DNA of 64,000 nucleotides from Sycobia sp. Sy_11 (Eukaryota; Arthropoda; Insecta; Hymenoptera; Epichrysomallidae): NCBI GenBank assembly GCA_018907035.1, contig JACCIC010000002.1, positions 6,567,001 to 6,631,000 of the forward strand, read 5' to 3'. Shown piece by piece: positions 1 to 10,860 of this stretch (position 1 is its first letter; each line of letters starts with the position of its first letter). The notes under the pieces were generated by a model. It saw only the letters and a program-made list of their open reading frames with translations, ran no database searches and was not told where the DNA came from. The position numbers and the translations under genes were made by a program.

Positions 1-1100
1 GGATCACATCATACGAAAAATTTCATAGATCGGGTCCCAGGATGGAGCCTTGGACCGCGCCAAACGTTAGTTGCTTTCGCTTAGAGTCCTCTGCCGTGGC
101 TTACAGAATGGATCTGTGCTTCAAATAATCTCCGATGATCTGGAGTAGGTATCTATATACATTGAAGTTCTTTTCCAATACCCTCAACATGTTTGTCCAC
201 CTAACCGAGTTGAAGGCGTTTTTGACGTCAAGTGTTACAAAAAGACACACGATCCGGAGAAGTCATTCCCCTGCTCCGTAATCCTGGCCACCTCAACTAC
301 GTCCTTGATAGTACCTATAGCGAGCACGACCCGCGAACTTCTTCGGCATCGCTTGCTTGCAGGCTTGACGCATCAGATGTGTTCTAGATTCAGTCACTGC
401 CTTCGTATCGTCGCAAAGCGTTGCGCTTCTTGGTAGTTCCACTAGGAGGCCATCTCCGCGGCCTAGCGCGAGTGGGAAAACTACTCGTGATCCATCCTCG
501 CGACGATCCGTCTGGCTGGGCGACGTTGGACCGCCGCCCTGAATGGCGTGACATCATCAACTCGGAACGTGATGTATTGGTGTTCGTTGGTTGTATAGTA
601 TTCGATCACCCGCCATTCCTGCACGCGTGCGGCCAGAATCTCCGTCGTGAAGAATACATCAGGAATGGTCTCCCTATATCCGTGCCTCCGAAAGATCGAT
701 GTAGATCCAGTGTTCACGACAACCAGACCTAGCCTGGATGCCATGTCCAACACTTGTCTTCCCCATAGAGTCCGGCAAATGTCCCCCCTCCGACTCGAGA
801 GTTTTGCTGTTGAAATGCCCAGCCTTAATCCCGGCCTCAGCCGGCTGTCCCTCCCCCACTCCAAGGTAACTCTTTTGTTGCTTTTGGCAATCCATGGGTC
901 AATTTTTTTTAATTTCATTCCTGCAGATGGTCGGCCTTCTGGACCCTTCAACGTTGAGCTCGATAAGGCAGCCCCCCAACACATGCCTGTAAGGGCTGAC
1001 TCATGTCGGACCATTGTGCAGGAGTATAGCGCGCTATGGTGCACTATTCCACCTCCGTCTTCTCGAGCTTCGCACCCCAACAACAACGTGTTTCACTCTC
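1..1100 (-). mobile_element. R1-clade non-LTR retrotransposon fragment (endonuclease + reverse transcriptase), decayed
   Basis: Reading the minus strand, about 1086-490 carries the end of an apurinic-type endonuclease: a degraded GDFN-type motif (GHFNSKT, about 800-780), then after a frameshift GLVVVNTGSTSIF, IPDVFFTTEILA and NEHQYITF. From about 290 to 100 follows reverse transcriptase motif A (VTLDVKNAFNSVRW), and near 60-10 motif B (AVQGSILGPDL) with its next codon, normally Trp, mutated to TGA. These motifs and their order are those of R1-clade elements, which encode endonuclease then reverse transcriptase in one ORF. The linker between the two domains (about 420-490) looks shortened. Frameshifts and stops show it is dead. 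It continues past the left edge of the window. The family is seen from motifs; clade placement is from knowledge of the family. Confidence 0.8.
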
Positions 1101-1828
1101 TGGAGAAATATCGGAGGAAATCACACACCAAACGCGCTCGCCAAGGCCGTTGGACTAGATCTGGCTAGGATCTAGCCTCCCGTCTTGCCGTCAGCGGGAG
1201 CCAAAGATGTTTCGGGTTACCCAGCACGCAACCGGGCGTAAACCTCGACACCCAGGATCTCCTTTTGGCAGCTCACGGGTCGCACCGCACGGCAAACATG
1301 GCGGTCTGTCATTTGTTCAAGAGTACCTCATTCTAACCTTCATTCATGTAGATTCATACATTTGCCCTCAAATATTCTAGTGAAACTCCAATGTTTGAAG
1401 TTCACTCATGCATCTGTAATTACTCTGCTAGGATCCCTTTTACAGGAACGTTCGCTTACGCTCCGCATGTGTTTTCACTCCTCAAGAGATACCCGTTTAT
1501 AGAGTCTCTGAGCGAGTGTGCCTTCCTTAATCTCTGTATTACTGACGAAGGTCTGTTTATAGGACCTGCAGCTTCGATCATGGTCGGCATGGAAGTCCCT
1601 ATTCAGTTGCCCTTTCGGGACTTCCAGCACATCATTGCTCCGTGCGTTAACTCATTTACTCTGGGATATCCTCCAGGGATATACGCTCACTCATAAAATG
1701 GCAGCTATCATACTATCTTTTCGCCGTTCCATTCATTGGTAGGAGGAGGTACTCTTTTAAGCCCATCACCCGATTGGCTGAGAGATGGTGAAATAGCCGA
1801 TCTTCGTCAAGGTACAGACAACGGATGG

Positions 1829-1829
<1 letters not shown>
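1101..1829. other. Unassigned GC-balanced segment, probably transposon-derived
   Basis: This stretch has higher complexity and GC than the AT-rich DNA to its right. It has one 101-codon open frame on + (1391-1696) without recognisable domains. Its last part runs directly into an (AAT)n array, as the 3' ends of some I/LOA-type non-LTR elements do. That would put a plus-strand 3' end here, back to back with the minus-strand R1 fragment. This is inference; no diagnostic motif was found. Confidence 0.3.

Positions 1830-1890
<61 letters not shown>
1830..1890 (+). repeat. (AAT)20 microsatellite
   Basis: Pure AAT trinucleotide array of about 61 bp, followed by an imperfect continuation. It may be a simple repeat or the 3' tail of a non-LTR insertion. 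Confidence 0.95.
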
Positions 1891-2397
1891 GTGAATAATA
1901 TCTAAGAATTTCTATGAAAATTAAAATATAGAATACGCTGCTTAAAAACGAATAATAATATTCAGAAGAAGATACAAATATTTTAAAGATTCAAAAACAA
2001 ATATTATTTGAATATATCGTTTAAGTTTTCATTTTGAGAAATTTTCTATTTTTTTCGAATCTCGAACTCAGGAGGCATTTACTCGAATCATTGGGAATAT
2101 TCGGCGTGTTTCTCGTACTTCGTATTTCGTACAGAGAGTCCATAAATTATACATTAAAGCGCCTCCCACCTCATTTGGAGTTTCCACGGGGAGGGTACAG
2201 ACGGTGGGGGAGGAGAGACGGCAGATCGATCCACGCCACATTATGGCTTGAGCGGTGCACATTACAGACGGGCCCACCACTGGTTATATTGTTGGGACTG
2301 CATCTGGTCCTATTTATTACGAGAGGGGGGCGTAGGACAATTTTGCGATACAGATTCGCCTACATGTGAGGTTTAGAAGGTTTATATATTTACAAGT

Positions 2398-2459
2398 GTA
2401 TATAGACGATAGTAACGAAAGTCTGTATGTATATAGACGATAATAACGAAAGTCTGTAT
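2398..2459 (+). repeat. Two-copy 31-bp tandem repeat
   Basis: Two adjacent 31-bp units beginning GTATATAGACGATA and ending AAGTCTGTAT differ at one base (G/A). A recent small tandem duplication. Confidence 0.9.
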
Positions 2460-2556
2460 GTATACTTCAATAAATATACGCTTTTGAATGCCAGGACAGC
2501 ATGCCGCATCCTCGCCTCTCTTTACCATCTATCTTCCTCCCTTTAGGACCTCTCTT

Positions 2557-2559
<3 letters not shown>

Positions 2560-2607
<48 letters not shown>
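2560..2607. repeat. (TA)n microsatellite
   Basis: Pure TA dinucleotide array of about 48 bp. Confidence 0.95.
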
Positions 2608-2611
<4 letters not shown>

Positions 2612-3185
2612 TTCTTACTTCCTGTAGTTTCGAAATTTTCAGAAAATACGCGGGCAGGCGCGCTGTGACATTCTTGGCCTGCTCTATACGAAATCACCTC
2701 GTAGTTGCGGGATGCAATATATACATAAACTTTGACTTTTTTGTATCTATTTTAACTGCTAAGCAGTGGTAGGTAATTCCTTAAATAAAACAGTCATATA
2801 ATTTATACAGAATTGCCAATGAAAATTCAGCAGAATTATATGCATCATTTATTAAGTCACCAAACTTATCCTGCTTCCATGACCTATTTATGATGTGAAA
2901 TTTGAAAGTTATGTCTTTATTTTCCAGAAAGGTTCTGTCAAGTTTTCATCTATAATTATATTCCATATATTTAAGTAAATACAATTGAAAAACAAACATT
3001 AAATCTGCGAATTTTTATTAGGTATTGCTTTTCTACATCTAATCTGAAATTTTTATCACAAAAACGATAAAAGACCAAATTATTGGTTAGTTGTGTTTTT
3101 CAACAACAAAGTTTTAATTGTTCTCACGGCAATCGTAAATCATTATTTGAACATAAAAACATAGTTAATATATAAAAATACTCCA

Positions 3186-3193
3186 TATAAAAG
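3186..3193 (+). promoter_or_regulatory. TATA box of peptide gene A
   Basis: TATAAAAG lies 92 bp upstream of the start codon of gene A. An initiator-like CAGTCAGA follows at 3203-3210. In the pseudogene copy the same place reads TATATCAAAG behind an expanded (TA)n, so the box is damaged there. No NF-kB-type GGGRNNYYCC site was seen in the 250 bp upstream. Confidence 0.55.
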
Positions 3194-3277
3194 TTCTATT
3201 CACAGTCAGAATTCTGCTGTTTGAGACTGTGAAAACTTGTAATTTATTTCGAAGAGACCAACAAAATTTTTATTGCC

Positions 3278-4637
3278 ATGACTTCGCTCTTACACATATT
3301 TTTGTTTCTTATTTTATTTTTCATATCAATAGTAAATGTAAGATCAGAAAACTATGATACACTAGACAATGCGCATACGGATCAGCTGCCATCATGTGAG
3401 TAGTTATCAAATTTTTCCAATATGTAACTATTTTTTTCAAGGGCTTTAATCGCTGTATTTTTAATATTACTTATGCCCATCAAATGTGTAAACAGTATAG
3501 TTTACTTATTTTTAATGGGATTTTCAATCTTAAACCAATGCATATTTCATTTTTGGTGTGAAAGCTGGTGCTTTGCCTTGTGAGATAATATACGTCGAGA
3601 GAATTGACCTCGGATTGATCGTGTTAATTGAAATTTCATAACCTGTCACATCATGTCGGTTTTCTATACCAATGTAATTTTTCTCGTTTATTACTATCTC
3701 TAATAAAATGAATTGCTCACCGAACAAAATAATGAGACGTATGTTTTATTTTACTATACTATGTTTTGCTCGAGTTTCTTTGTTTCACGAACGTTTTCAT
3801 TATGGCACCAAGTGACTTGAAAGTAAATTCATAATATTTTGAAGTGTAAATATAAACGTAAAAATGGGGCGGGGGGCATAAAGGCGCTCGCTAATTTTTG
3901 TTCGGCTTTAATACGGTTTAGGATGTTCGCCGTCGGTGCTCGCTACTATGGGTCTTTTTTTTATTTGTTATTCCTGCGCAAATATTCAATTGCAATGCAA
4001 TAACATATATTTAATCAAAAATTTATTTCCAATATTAAACGGTAGATTTTATTTCGCTGAACTCTACATTTGTTTATACAAATTTCAGTCATTATCGCTA
4101 TGGTAAATCTTTCGAAGGTCAATTCCTAGAAGCGCCAGCTCGGTAGCGCATCAAAAGAAACACGAATTCATAAAGCATTTTATTATTTTGCTGTGCCCGG
4201 GCATTTACTGTTCAATGAACTTCATTCAACTTCGCAAACCATCATTTTCGTAAATATTATTTATAATATAGTTCGCCTATTACTTACGTTATCTATTGTC
4301 TATTTCTTTTGTTTTATCTATTAAAGTAACATATATTTAAATATCACTAACTTAAAGAACTAATATTTAAATTGTTTAATTTGTGACTATCTATATTGTT
4401 AATAAGTGTAACAAGAAACAATCGTACATAATGAATTCGTATCATATTTGCTTAAAAATCGTCGGTGGCATGTCTTAAAATTATATTGTAATGAAATTTC
4501 ATTCTGCAGCGTGTTATCCTGGAACTTGTAATGATCAGTGCAAGGGCGAGAACTATCCAAGAGGGGAATGCTTTGGGACTGAATGCGAATGCTGTAAATT
4601 TAGGAGATCAAAACAGCATCCGAAATGTAAAACCTAG
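3278..4637 (+). CDS. Peptide gene A: secreted 8-cysteine CSab/defensin-like precursor (2 exons, 81 aa)
   Basis: Exon 1 is 3278-3395 (donor GTGAGT) and exon 2 is 4510-4637 (acceptor TTCTGCAG), with a phase-1 intron of 1114 bp. Residues 1-23 form a signal peptide with a long Leu/Ile/Phe core ending NVRS. Residues 24-40 are an acidic, cysteine-free spacer. The cysteines sit at 41, 46, 50, 60, 65, 67, 68 and 79, spacing C-x4-C-x3-C-x9-C-x4-C-x-C-C-x10-C. C-x3-C, G-x-C (58-60) and C-x-C are the marks of the cysteine-stabilised alpha-beta fold of defensins and some venom peptides. The adjacent extra cysteine at 68 and the last at 79 suggest a fourth disulfide. The domain is basic. Polyadenylation signals are ATTAAA 4713-4718 and AATAAA 4825-4830. 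A related gene lies at 21985 and a dead duplicate at 11429. Role is inferred: antimicrobial or venom-type effector. The fold is supported; activity is unknown. Confidence 0.8.
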
Positions 4638-4712
4638 TCTTCGAGTTTTCTGTTATTTTTGCCCAGCAAAAATTGATTTAAATTCTGTAATTATATAGGG
4701 CTTTCTTTGTTT

Positions 4713-4830
4713 ATTAAATATTAAACACAAAAAATAACGATGAAATTATTACAGTTTCAATAATTATCATGAGTGCAATTATATTTTAAATTTAATTATT
4801 TAAATGGTGTATTATAAGGAATATAATAAA
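4713..4830 (+). terminator. Polyadenylation signals of peptide gene A
   Basis: ATTAAA at 4713-4718 and AATAAA at 4825-4830 lie 76 and 188 bp past the stop codon. Either could define the 3' end; the ATTAAA is the nearer. Confidence 0.45.
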
Positions 4831-6360
4831 CTGTAGAAATTGGATAAATAAAAAGACAAATGATTATACCCGTTTATTATAATTCTAAGTTAGTTGATTA
4901 ATAATTATTATAATCCAATCCGTATGGCCAATCCTAGACATCAGTACCTAACACTTGTATTCATTCTAGAGTTTAATAAATTTGAAAATCTACCGATTAG
5001 GTTTCAACTTAAAATTTTTTTTATTCCGATTCCAATTTTGTCAGCATGAATAGGTAAATAATCAAGCTTGAATATGATTCGAAATAAAATAAAATTCAAG
5101 AGCTGGTAATGGTGAATATGCATTTACATATAATCCTTGATTATATAATAATTATTATTAACAAATATTTTAGATTATGTTCATACTATTGTAAATCTGT
5201 ATAAAATAATAGATTGTAAAATTTTATTCTAAGACCAATTAAAAAAATTTACTTTTGATAATGTCAAATGCCACAATAAGAGCCATTAGCTTTCTGTGAA
5301 CTTGGCCCACCTGTGTAGTCTGATGTAGAGCTAGCGAATATACAATTCTTGCTTCTGTCGAAAAATAATTCTGTTAAACAATGATCATGACGCGATTCAT
5401 AACTTTCACGCTATTGTGGGATGAGAACACCTTTGCTACCCCAAACTACAGTACTATTCTTTCTTGGGTATTTTCAAGAATTTTTTAGAATATATCTTAG
5501 GAATCTATAGGATACGCTAATTCTCGAAGTCAATTTCACTATATGGATGAATGTTTTGGAACAATGATATCGCCATGAGTCAGAATTTAGCCAACACTCT
5601 TTGGACCATGAGTCAAGAAGAATGTCTTACAGGTTTTTTTCTGGTATATCTTTGTAGTTTTTCTATAAACTTTTAAAAAGAAAATCAGTAATAATATTAC
5701 TGGCTCCTTCAAAATTCATTCCATGTACGAATGTTAAGCTGTCGGTCGATCGTGAAAGTCCTTCGAAATTGCGTCATGTTATTTCCTTAAACTGACGATC
5801 TTTTAAGAATTTTCTGTCTCAAATTTATTTCTCAAATTCGAATGCGTTTGAATGATTATCGAGATATGAAATATTGAAGGTGAACATATAGGATGTTTCT
5901 CAGCTACTGGTCTCACAAACTTATTTTATTTTCTCAGAATTAGGATGGAACAGCTTAGGCTGTACGAAATTAACGTCATTATCGAGCATATCAAGATACT
6001 TTTTTTTAATGTGTTAAAATAGTCTCCTCATAAACTGCGATGTATACAGATTAAGTATTATTTAGACGTCTTCGTGGCGCTAATAATATCGTCTAAGTAG
6101 AAGAAAACGTTTGGCATAAGTTACAAAACAATAATTCGATCTATCAGTTACTGGAATTACGCTTCATTATTCAATGACCAGAAGTGATGAGAATCGTATG
6201 ATAAACATAAACAATTTTCTACTCGGAACTGTGGATTTCAAAATTCATTTGGATTTCGGATCAAGATATATTTGAGGGAACACACTGCTTAGATTTAAGA
6301 ACAAAATAAATTTTACAGACTGAAATTTACTTAAGATCCGGTGACAATTAGACAATGGAT

Positions 6361-7604
6361 GAAATGAACAAAATGCTGGGGTGTCTAAAAATGAAAAGTA
6401 CAAGTTTTAAATCAAAATGAAATTAATACAATAGAATTAAAATTACAAATTAGAATGATATTAACCTGAGTAGAGATGAGATGCGAACAATAATAAGCGC
6501 GAGAAATATTTAAATATAAGTATTCTAAAAGGAACATAATATATAGTATACCTTTTTATATTTTGTTAAACTATATAAGATAATCAAACATTGCATTTTT
6601 AAAAAATATTTATTTAAATCAAGTACACATTTCTTAAAACAAATATTTGGTTTTTACATTGTTATATACAGAGTGATTTTATTTATACAATAACTTATTA
6701 CAGTAGTACATTATTATATGCAGTATAAAAAATATTTCAGAATTTTAAATATCTAAATTAATTATTTTATTATGTTATGCTATATCGGTAAATCATTCAT
6801 TTAATTTAAAAAAACGTTTAGATAAATATACAAATGTTTTTTCAGCGTAGACACGATCACCCTGGTAGAAATCTAAAAATTTTCAATAGGTTGGAAAGCA
6901 GTTACTAGGTATTAAAAATAGAATCAAATATGATGAATAAAAAATGGGCAATACTTGGAATGAAAAATGTGAACTTTATCAATAAAATTAAGGAAGAGGG
7001 AGAAACTAGTTTTAAAGCTGGAACCTTATTTCTGTCTGGTAAATCAATATTGTAATTGGGATGTATGTTCTAACAATCGAAAAAATTATAATATTTATAC
7101 AATATTATGATTTTATATTTTTCATAGAATAAAAGAAATATCATTAATAGTTACATAAATAGTTTGAACGAATTACAAAAGAATAATAAAGTCTGTTTTG
7201 AGAATGAGCCTTTTCAATATTATAAATTTAATCTGGTTTAACATTAAACTGCATTAGGTTTTCTGAGAAACCCGCCGGAAATGAGATTTATTTTATTAAC
7301 AACTCTCCCAAAAAATGAAAGATCCTTTTCATAGATAAACCGTGTATTGATTGTTTCCTAAATATTCTAATGATTCTTGAAAGTTAAGTGTCAATGGTAA
7401 TTATGAGGAGATATTTAATTACAAAAGCGGTAATATCGTGTGTTGCCGGAAGCTCAATGTCGACCGTACAGGCGAGCTCACAGATGACGTTCGACAATTC
7501 AACGTGCGTGTAGTTCAAAATATCATGAGATCATTCAAGTATTATAACAAAAATTATTATACACATAATAATTACATGCCATTATTATTCTAATAATATT
7601 ATAG
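6361..7604. other. AT-rich DNA, no gene seen
   Basis: Mostly A/T with scattered stops in all frames and no splice-flanked open frame or recognisable element. At 7535-7607 short AATTATTA-type repeats replace the 3' end of the R1 fragment that begins at 7605. Confidence 0.5.
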
Positions 7605-8239
7605 TAATTTACCTTCCCATGCTGCCGACCGATCCACGGGGCCACCTGACTTATAAGTCTGGCGGTCCACCTTCCGCGCGTACATTGCTCCCATATATTC
7701 CGCCAGCAAGCCAGTGAACGCTCTCTGGCTTGCTGCTTCGCTTCTGATTGACGAAGTATCCTGTTCATCTGGTGAATGAACTTACGCTCTTGGGCCAGGA
7801 GGTCTACCGGGATCATCCCGGCAACCACTAGGAAGGTTGCCTCCGAGACCATGTGATACGAACACGCTACATGAAGAGCGCATCTCCTCTGTACAGTCGC
7901 CATGCGCCTGCGATACTTTTCGTATTGCAGCGCATCGGCCTAGACTTCAGCACCGTAAAGCATGGTGGATTCAGCAGCTCGTAGTAGCAGCCGCCTGATG
8001 CAGGGGCATGCTCCTCCTACTTTGACCATGATCCTGCAAAGGGAGGCCGCCACTACCGCCGCCTTGTCCGCCGACCTCCGAATATGTTCCCAGAAGGTGA
8101 GCTTCGTATCTAGCATCAACCCCAGGTACTTAACAGATGCCTTGGTCAGGACCGACATCTCCGCAATAATTACCGGCTGCACTCTTGAGCGCGTTTCTTC
8201 GTAAGGAACGCTACTCATAGGGTCTCCACTACGGCTCAT
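7605..8239 (-). mobile_element. R1-clade retrotransposon 3' part (RT thumb and C-terminal region), one nonsense codon
   Basis: On the minus strand one frame runs 8239 to about 7605. It gives VKYLGLMLDTKLTFWEHIR and ADKAA, then LLYGAEV-type residues, then VQRRCALHVACSY, VVAGMIPVDLLAQER, and near the end WTARLISQVAPWIGR and VNYY. This is the C-terminal part of R1-clade polyproteins, after the catalytic palm. One in-frame TAG (7940-7942) replaces the Trp normally following YGAEV. The reading frame is otherwise unbroken, so this insertion is younger than the one at the left edge. It stops abruptly at AT-rich DNA at 7605, losing the true C-terminus, and at its 5' side abuts a different reverse transcriptase. 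Confidence 0.8.
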
Positions 8240-8249
8240 AGGGTCATAC

Positions 8250-8540
8250 TCCCTTTACTGGTTTACAGAATGCGATTTCCCAACATTTGGTCAATCCATT
8301 CCGCAATGCATGGGGGTATGTCATGTCTATGCATAGCCTCTTTAATAACTCTCCGTGATGTGTGGTTGAAAAACCCTTCAATGTCTATAAGAACATCTAC
8401 GGCAAAACATTTGACCTCCATTTGTGTACATATTATAGAAACGGTCCTATATAGTGTCATCTCTGTGGACCTTCCGGTGCAATATGAGTCTTGCTTTCTA
8501 TAGAGTCTGCACTAAAGAGCTAATGGCGTGGGAAGTCTCA
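8250..8540 (-). mobile_element. Second non-LTR reverse transcriptase fragment (DIEG-type motif A)
   Basis: On the minus strand, 8530-8263 reads GRSTEMTLYRTVS, then FAVDVLIDIEGFFNHTS, then VIKEAMHRHDIPPCIAEWI and QMLGNRIL. The pattern of STET, the palm motif A with DIEG-x-FN, and the H-x-IPP...WI...ML region is that of I/LOA/Jockey-type reverse transcriptases. It is not the LDVKNAFN form of R1. It ends at 8263 before motif B and is joined through a short duplicated sequence (CTCATAGGGTC, twice within 8215-8250) to the R1 fragment. It is either a chimera or two independent 5'-truncated insertions. Not functional. Confidence 0.7.
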
Positions 8541-8690
8541 CACGAAACTGAAAATAACGTCTCCTCTCTGAACAAAGGTCTCGCACCAAGTGATGTAAAC
8601 ATTGTCTGCAGCGAAGTCGTCATCAAGAAAAAGGAAGCGACGAGGGTTTACCAGCATCTGAAGAAATTCAGTGTGCGAGAAATGTCATAA
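8484..8690 (+). CDS. Hypothetical 68-aa open frame ending at an AATAAA signal
   Basis: ATG at 8484 (a second in-frame ATG at 8523) runs to TAA 8688-8690, overlapped by AATAAA at 8690-8695. After residue 14 the composition looks protein-like rather than random: Glu/Lys/Ser-rich, with VIKKKEATRVYQHLKKF near the C-terminus. The frame lies antisense to the 3' end of the reverse transcriptase fragment for its first ~55 bases and then leaves it. No domain, signal peptide or membrane segment is seen. It may be the last exon of a lost gene or part of an unrecognised element. Not recognised. Confidence 0.3.
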   Translation: MSLAFYRVCTKELMAWEVSHETENNVSSLNKGLAPSDVNIVCSEVVIKKKEATRVYQHLKKFSVREMS

Positions 8691-8794
8691 ATAAAAATCC
8701 TTAGCTTAATGTAAGTACCGAAATCGGCTCTTAATATGTCCTGTACGTGGCCGAGAGAAGCCTGACACATTCTTAACTTTTCAATGTTGTTTAG

Positions 8795-9113
8795 AAAGCC
8801 GAGCGGGAAGCCCCCCGCCGTGAACGTAAGTAAATTTTTTAATCATAAAAAATAATTATAATAATAATATTTAGTTTTTCGAATTTCATGGAATCCTAAT
8901 TTGAGTTTCCAGTTGAGGTATATTTGTTTTTTATTTGTAATAATTTTGTATATTAATATGAAAGTTATTATTTGTGAAATTAAAAGTAACGTTATTGCAT
9001 GGCAACACTAATAATTTATAACATCATCTATACTATTCATAAAGTTCTAATTTTCAGGTACTATAAAGTTTATAATTGTGTAATTTTATGCAGAATGCTG
9101 CAACGGTTAAGTA
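8795..9113 (+). other. Pair of microexon-like islands with strong splice sites
   Basis: 8795-8825 (31 nt, GC-rich, in AT-rich DNA) is preceded by a pyrimidine-rich GTTGTTTAG and followed by GTAAGT. 9097-9113 (17 nt) is preceded by TTTTATGCAG and followed by GTAAGT. Joined, they stay open in one frame (Lys/Pro/Ala-rich, about 16 residues), entering and leaving at compatible phases. No exon before or after was found, so this may be chance or a remnant of a lost gene. Confidence 0.25.
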
Positions 9114-9528
9114 AGTTTTACACTAACAATGCATAGAAAAATAAATGAAATTAAAAAAAAAACTTTTCACAAAAATAAAACAGTTCGGCGAGTTTGATAT
9201 ATTTTTCGAATATAATTAAATTTAAATCTTATAAAAATAATCGTGTGTTTTATAAAACATGTATATAAAATTTTTTTTTTAATATTCCAAAAATATTGTT
9301 TTCAATTATATTTTAAAAAGTATACTATATAACAAAATTAACAATCAAATCATTAAAACAGTCAGATGTCCTGGTCGCGATGAAAGAAAATATAATAAAA
9401 TTCTAAATACTAAAAAATAAGGGCATTCAAAAATATATTAAACTTTATAGTTTGAAATGAAGTTATATTATATTAATATTAAATGTCATTATATTTTATT
9501 AAATTTTACTCTAAATATAATAAATATA

Positions 9529-9531
<3 letters not shown>

Positions 9532-9585
<54 letters not shown>
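9532..9585. repeat. (TA)n microsatellite
   Basis: Pure TA array of about 54 bp inside AT-rich repeat DNA. Confidence 0.95.
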
Positions 9586-9590
<5 letters not shown>

Positions 9591-9829
9591 ATATGTTCTT
9601 AGCTTATTAAGAAATTTACAACTTATAAATCTTATATGTATTTTATAAAACTTTATACAAAAAATTTTTCTAAATTTAGTAATATATTAAGACAAAAATA
9701 CAAACATAATAATAGATGTAATTATATTGTAAGTTTTTTCATAGTAAAACAAAAAAATATTAATATAACAGAATAATATTTATACAAAATATATTTCCAA
9801 AATGTTCTGAAATAGATTAACAAAATTAA

Positions 9830-10040
9830 ACCATATAACGCAATAACATTTTAAAACAACAGACCATTAAAACAAATGGCTAAGTGCATTTTTTATGATT
9901 CCTTATAAATAACAGCATGTATAGATTACACAAATACATCTAAAACTCTAAAAAAATAACTCTAATATATAATTTTAAAATTATTGCTAATAGTTTTAGA
10001 ATTTTTAATTTATGTCATTAAAACAATATAATCAATCTTT
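9830..10040 (-). repeat. AT-rich interspersed repeat, copy 1 (inverted)
   Basis: The reverse complement of this stretch matches the repeats at 10570-10860 and 12210-12490. The shared core includes AATGGTCTATT/AATGGTCCATT, TTTGTTYTAATGGT, a CAGCATGTATAG / CATGCTGTTA pair and TTGCGTTATA. Divergence is high and no coding capacity is seen. Probably a non-autonomous transposon family. Confidence 0.6.
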
Positions 10041-10569
10041 TCATAAATATATAAAGTAGCTTGGGCTCAGGTCATAACGGCATCGATTTTTACTATCGTT
10101 AAGTACCGGACTTTACTTGCCGAACTGATGTTTATCAGTGATCCATATTCGATTCCTGTCCACCTAATTTTTCGGAATCGTTTTACAAAATTGTGTTCAT
10201 GACTTTTACTCGTAAATCAGAATCCTTCAAAAAAGTATTATATAATCTGTTGAAATAACTAAATAATATCTTGCTATATATAATTGTTATTTATTAAATC
10301 ATATTTATTTATATTTTTGGTTATTTAAAACGTATGTAGTTCAAAAATTCAAAGTTATTTAGCAATAAAGCTTTATTTATTCAGATTTCAGTATATACAG
10401 TAAAATTAGTATAAACTTAGCAGTAAAAACAGCATAAACTTAATTTGAACGAATCTGGCAAGTTCATACCTGTTTTTTATTTAATAATGAAGAATTATTA
10501 GAATAATTAGCAGAAGAATCTTGATCTAAAAACATTGATGATTCAAGATAATTCCTTCTTTTTTATGAG

Positions 10570-10860
10570 TCCAGATGTGGACAAAATGATGTGAAAATAA
10601 ACTCGGCTATTTGTAAATAATCTCATTATTTTACTTAACTGCATTTCCGTTAAAACTATTATTTTTTGTTATTTTTTCAAGTTTTAGATATGTTTGTGTA
10701 AACTATACATGCTGTTAATTATAGAAATGCATATAAAATGCACTGAGCCATTTGTTCTAATGGTCTATTAGTTTAAGACATAATTGCGTTATATAGTTTT
10801 TATTAATAAATTTCGGAAGATTTTGGAAATATATTTTGTATAAATATTGATGAATATATC
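10570..10860 (+). repeat. AT-rich interspersed repeat, copy 2
   Basis: Direct match to 12210-12490 over about 280 bp: ACTCGGCTATTTGTAAA versus ACTCGGTAATTTGTAAA, TTAGATATG, ATGCTGTTA, TTTGTTYTAATGGTC, ATTGCGTT, and AGATTTTRGAAAWATATTTTGTA. Copy 1 is the inverted form. Confidence 0.7.

Larger units (their letters stand above)
2960..6360 (+). repeat. Segmental duplication, copy 1 (contains peptide gene A)
   Basis: Similar sequence recurs in the same order at about 11100-18090. Matching blocks include the promoter region with ACGATAAA and CAAATTATTGGTTA, both exons, the start and end of the intron, the 3' flank with CATTAGCTTTCT (near 5283 and 16318), and a far block with TAATAAT/TAATAATTC and AACTGTGGATT (about 6075-6330 versus 17835-18080). 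By eye the copies differ at perhaps one base in six, with many indels. This copy is compact; the other carries two large insertions. Boundaries are approximate. Confidence 0.75.

Noticed and set aside
437..448. CCACTAGGAGGC, CTCF-like
   Set aside because: Lies inside a decayed retrotransposon with one mismatch at a core position; probably chance.
1391..1696. 101-codon open frame on +
   Set aside because: Starts with ATG but has no domain and sits between transposon remains; kept only as part of an unassigned segment.
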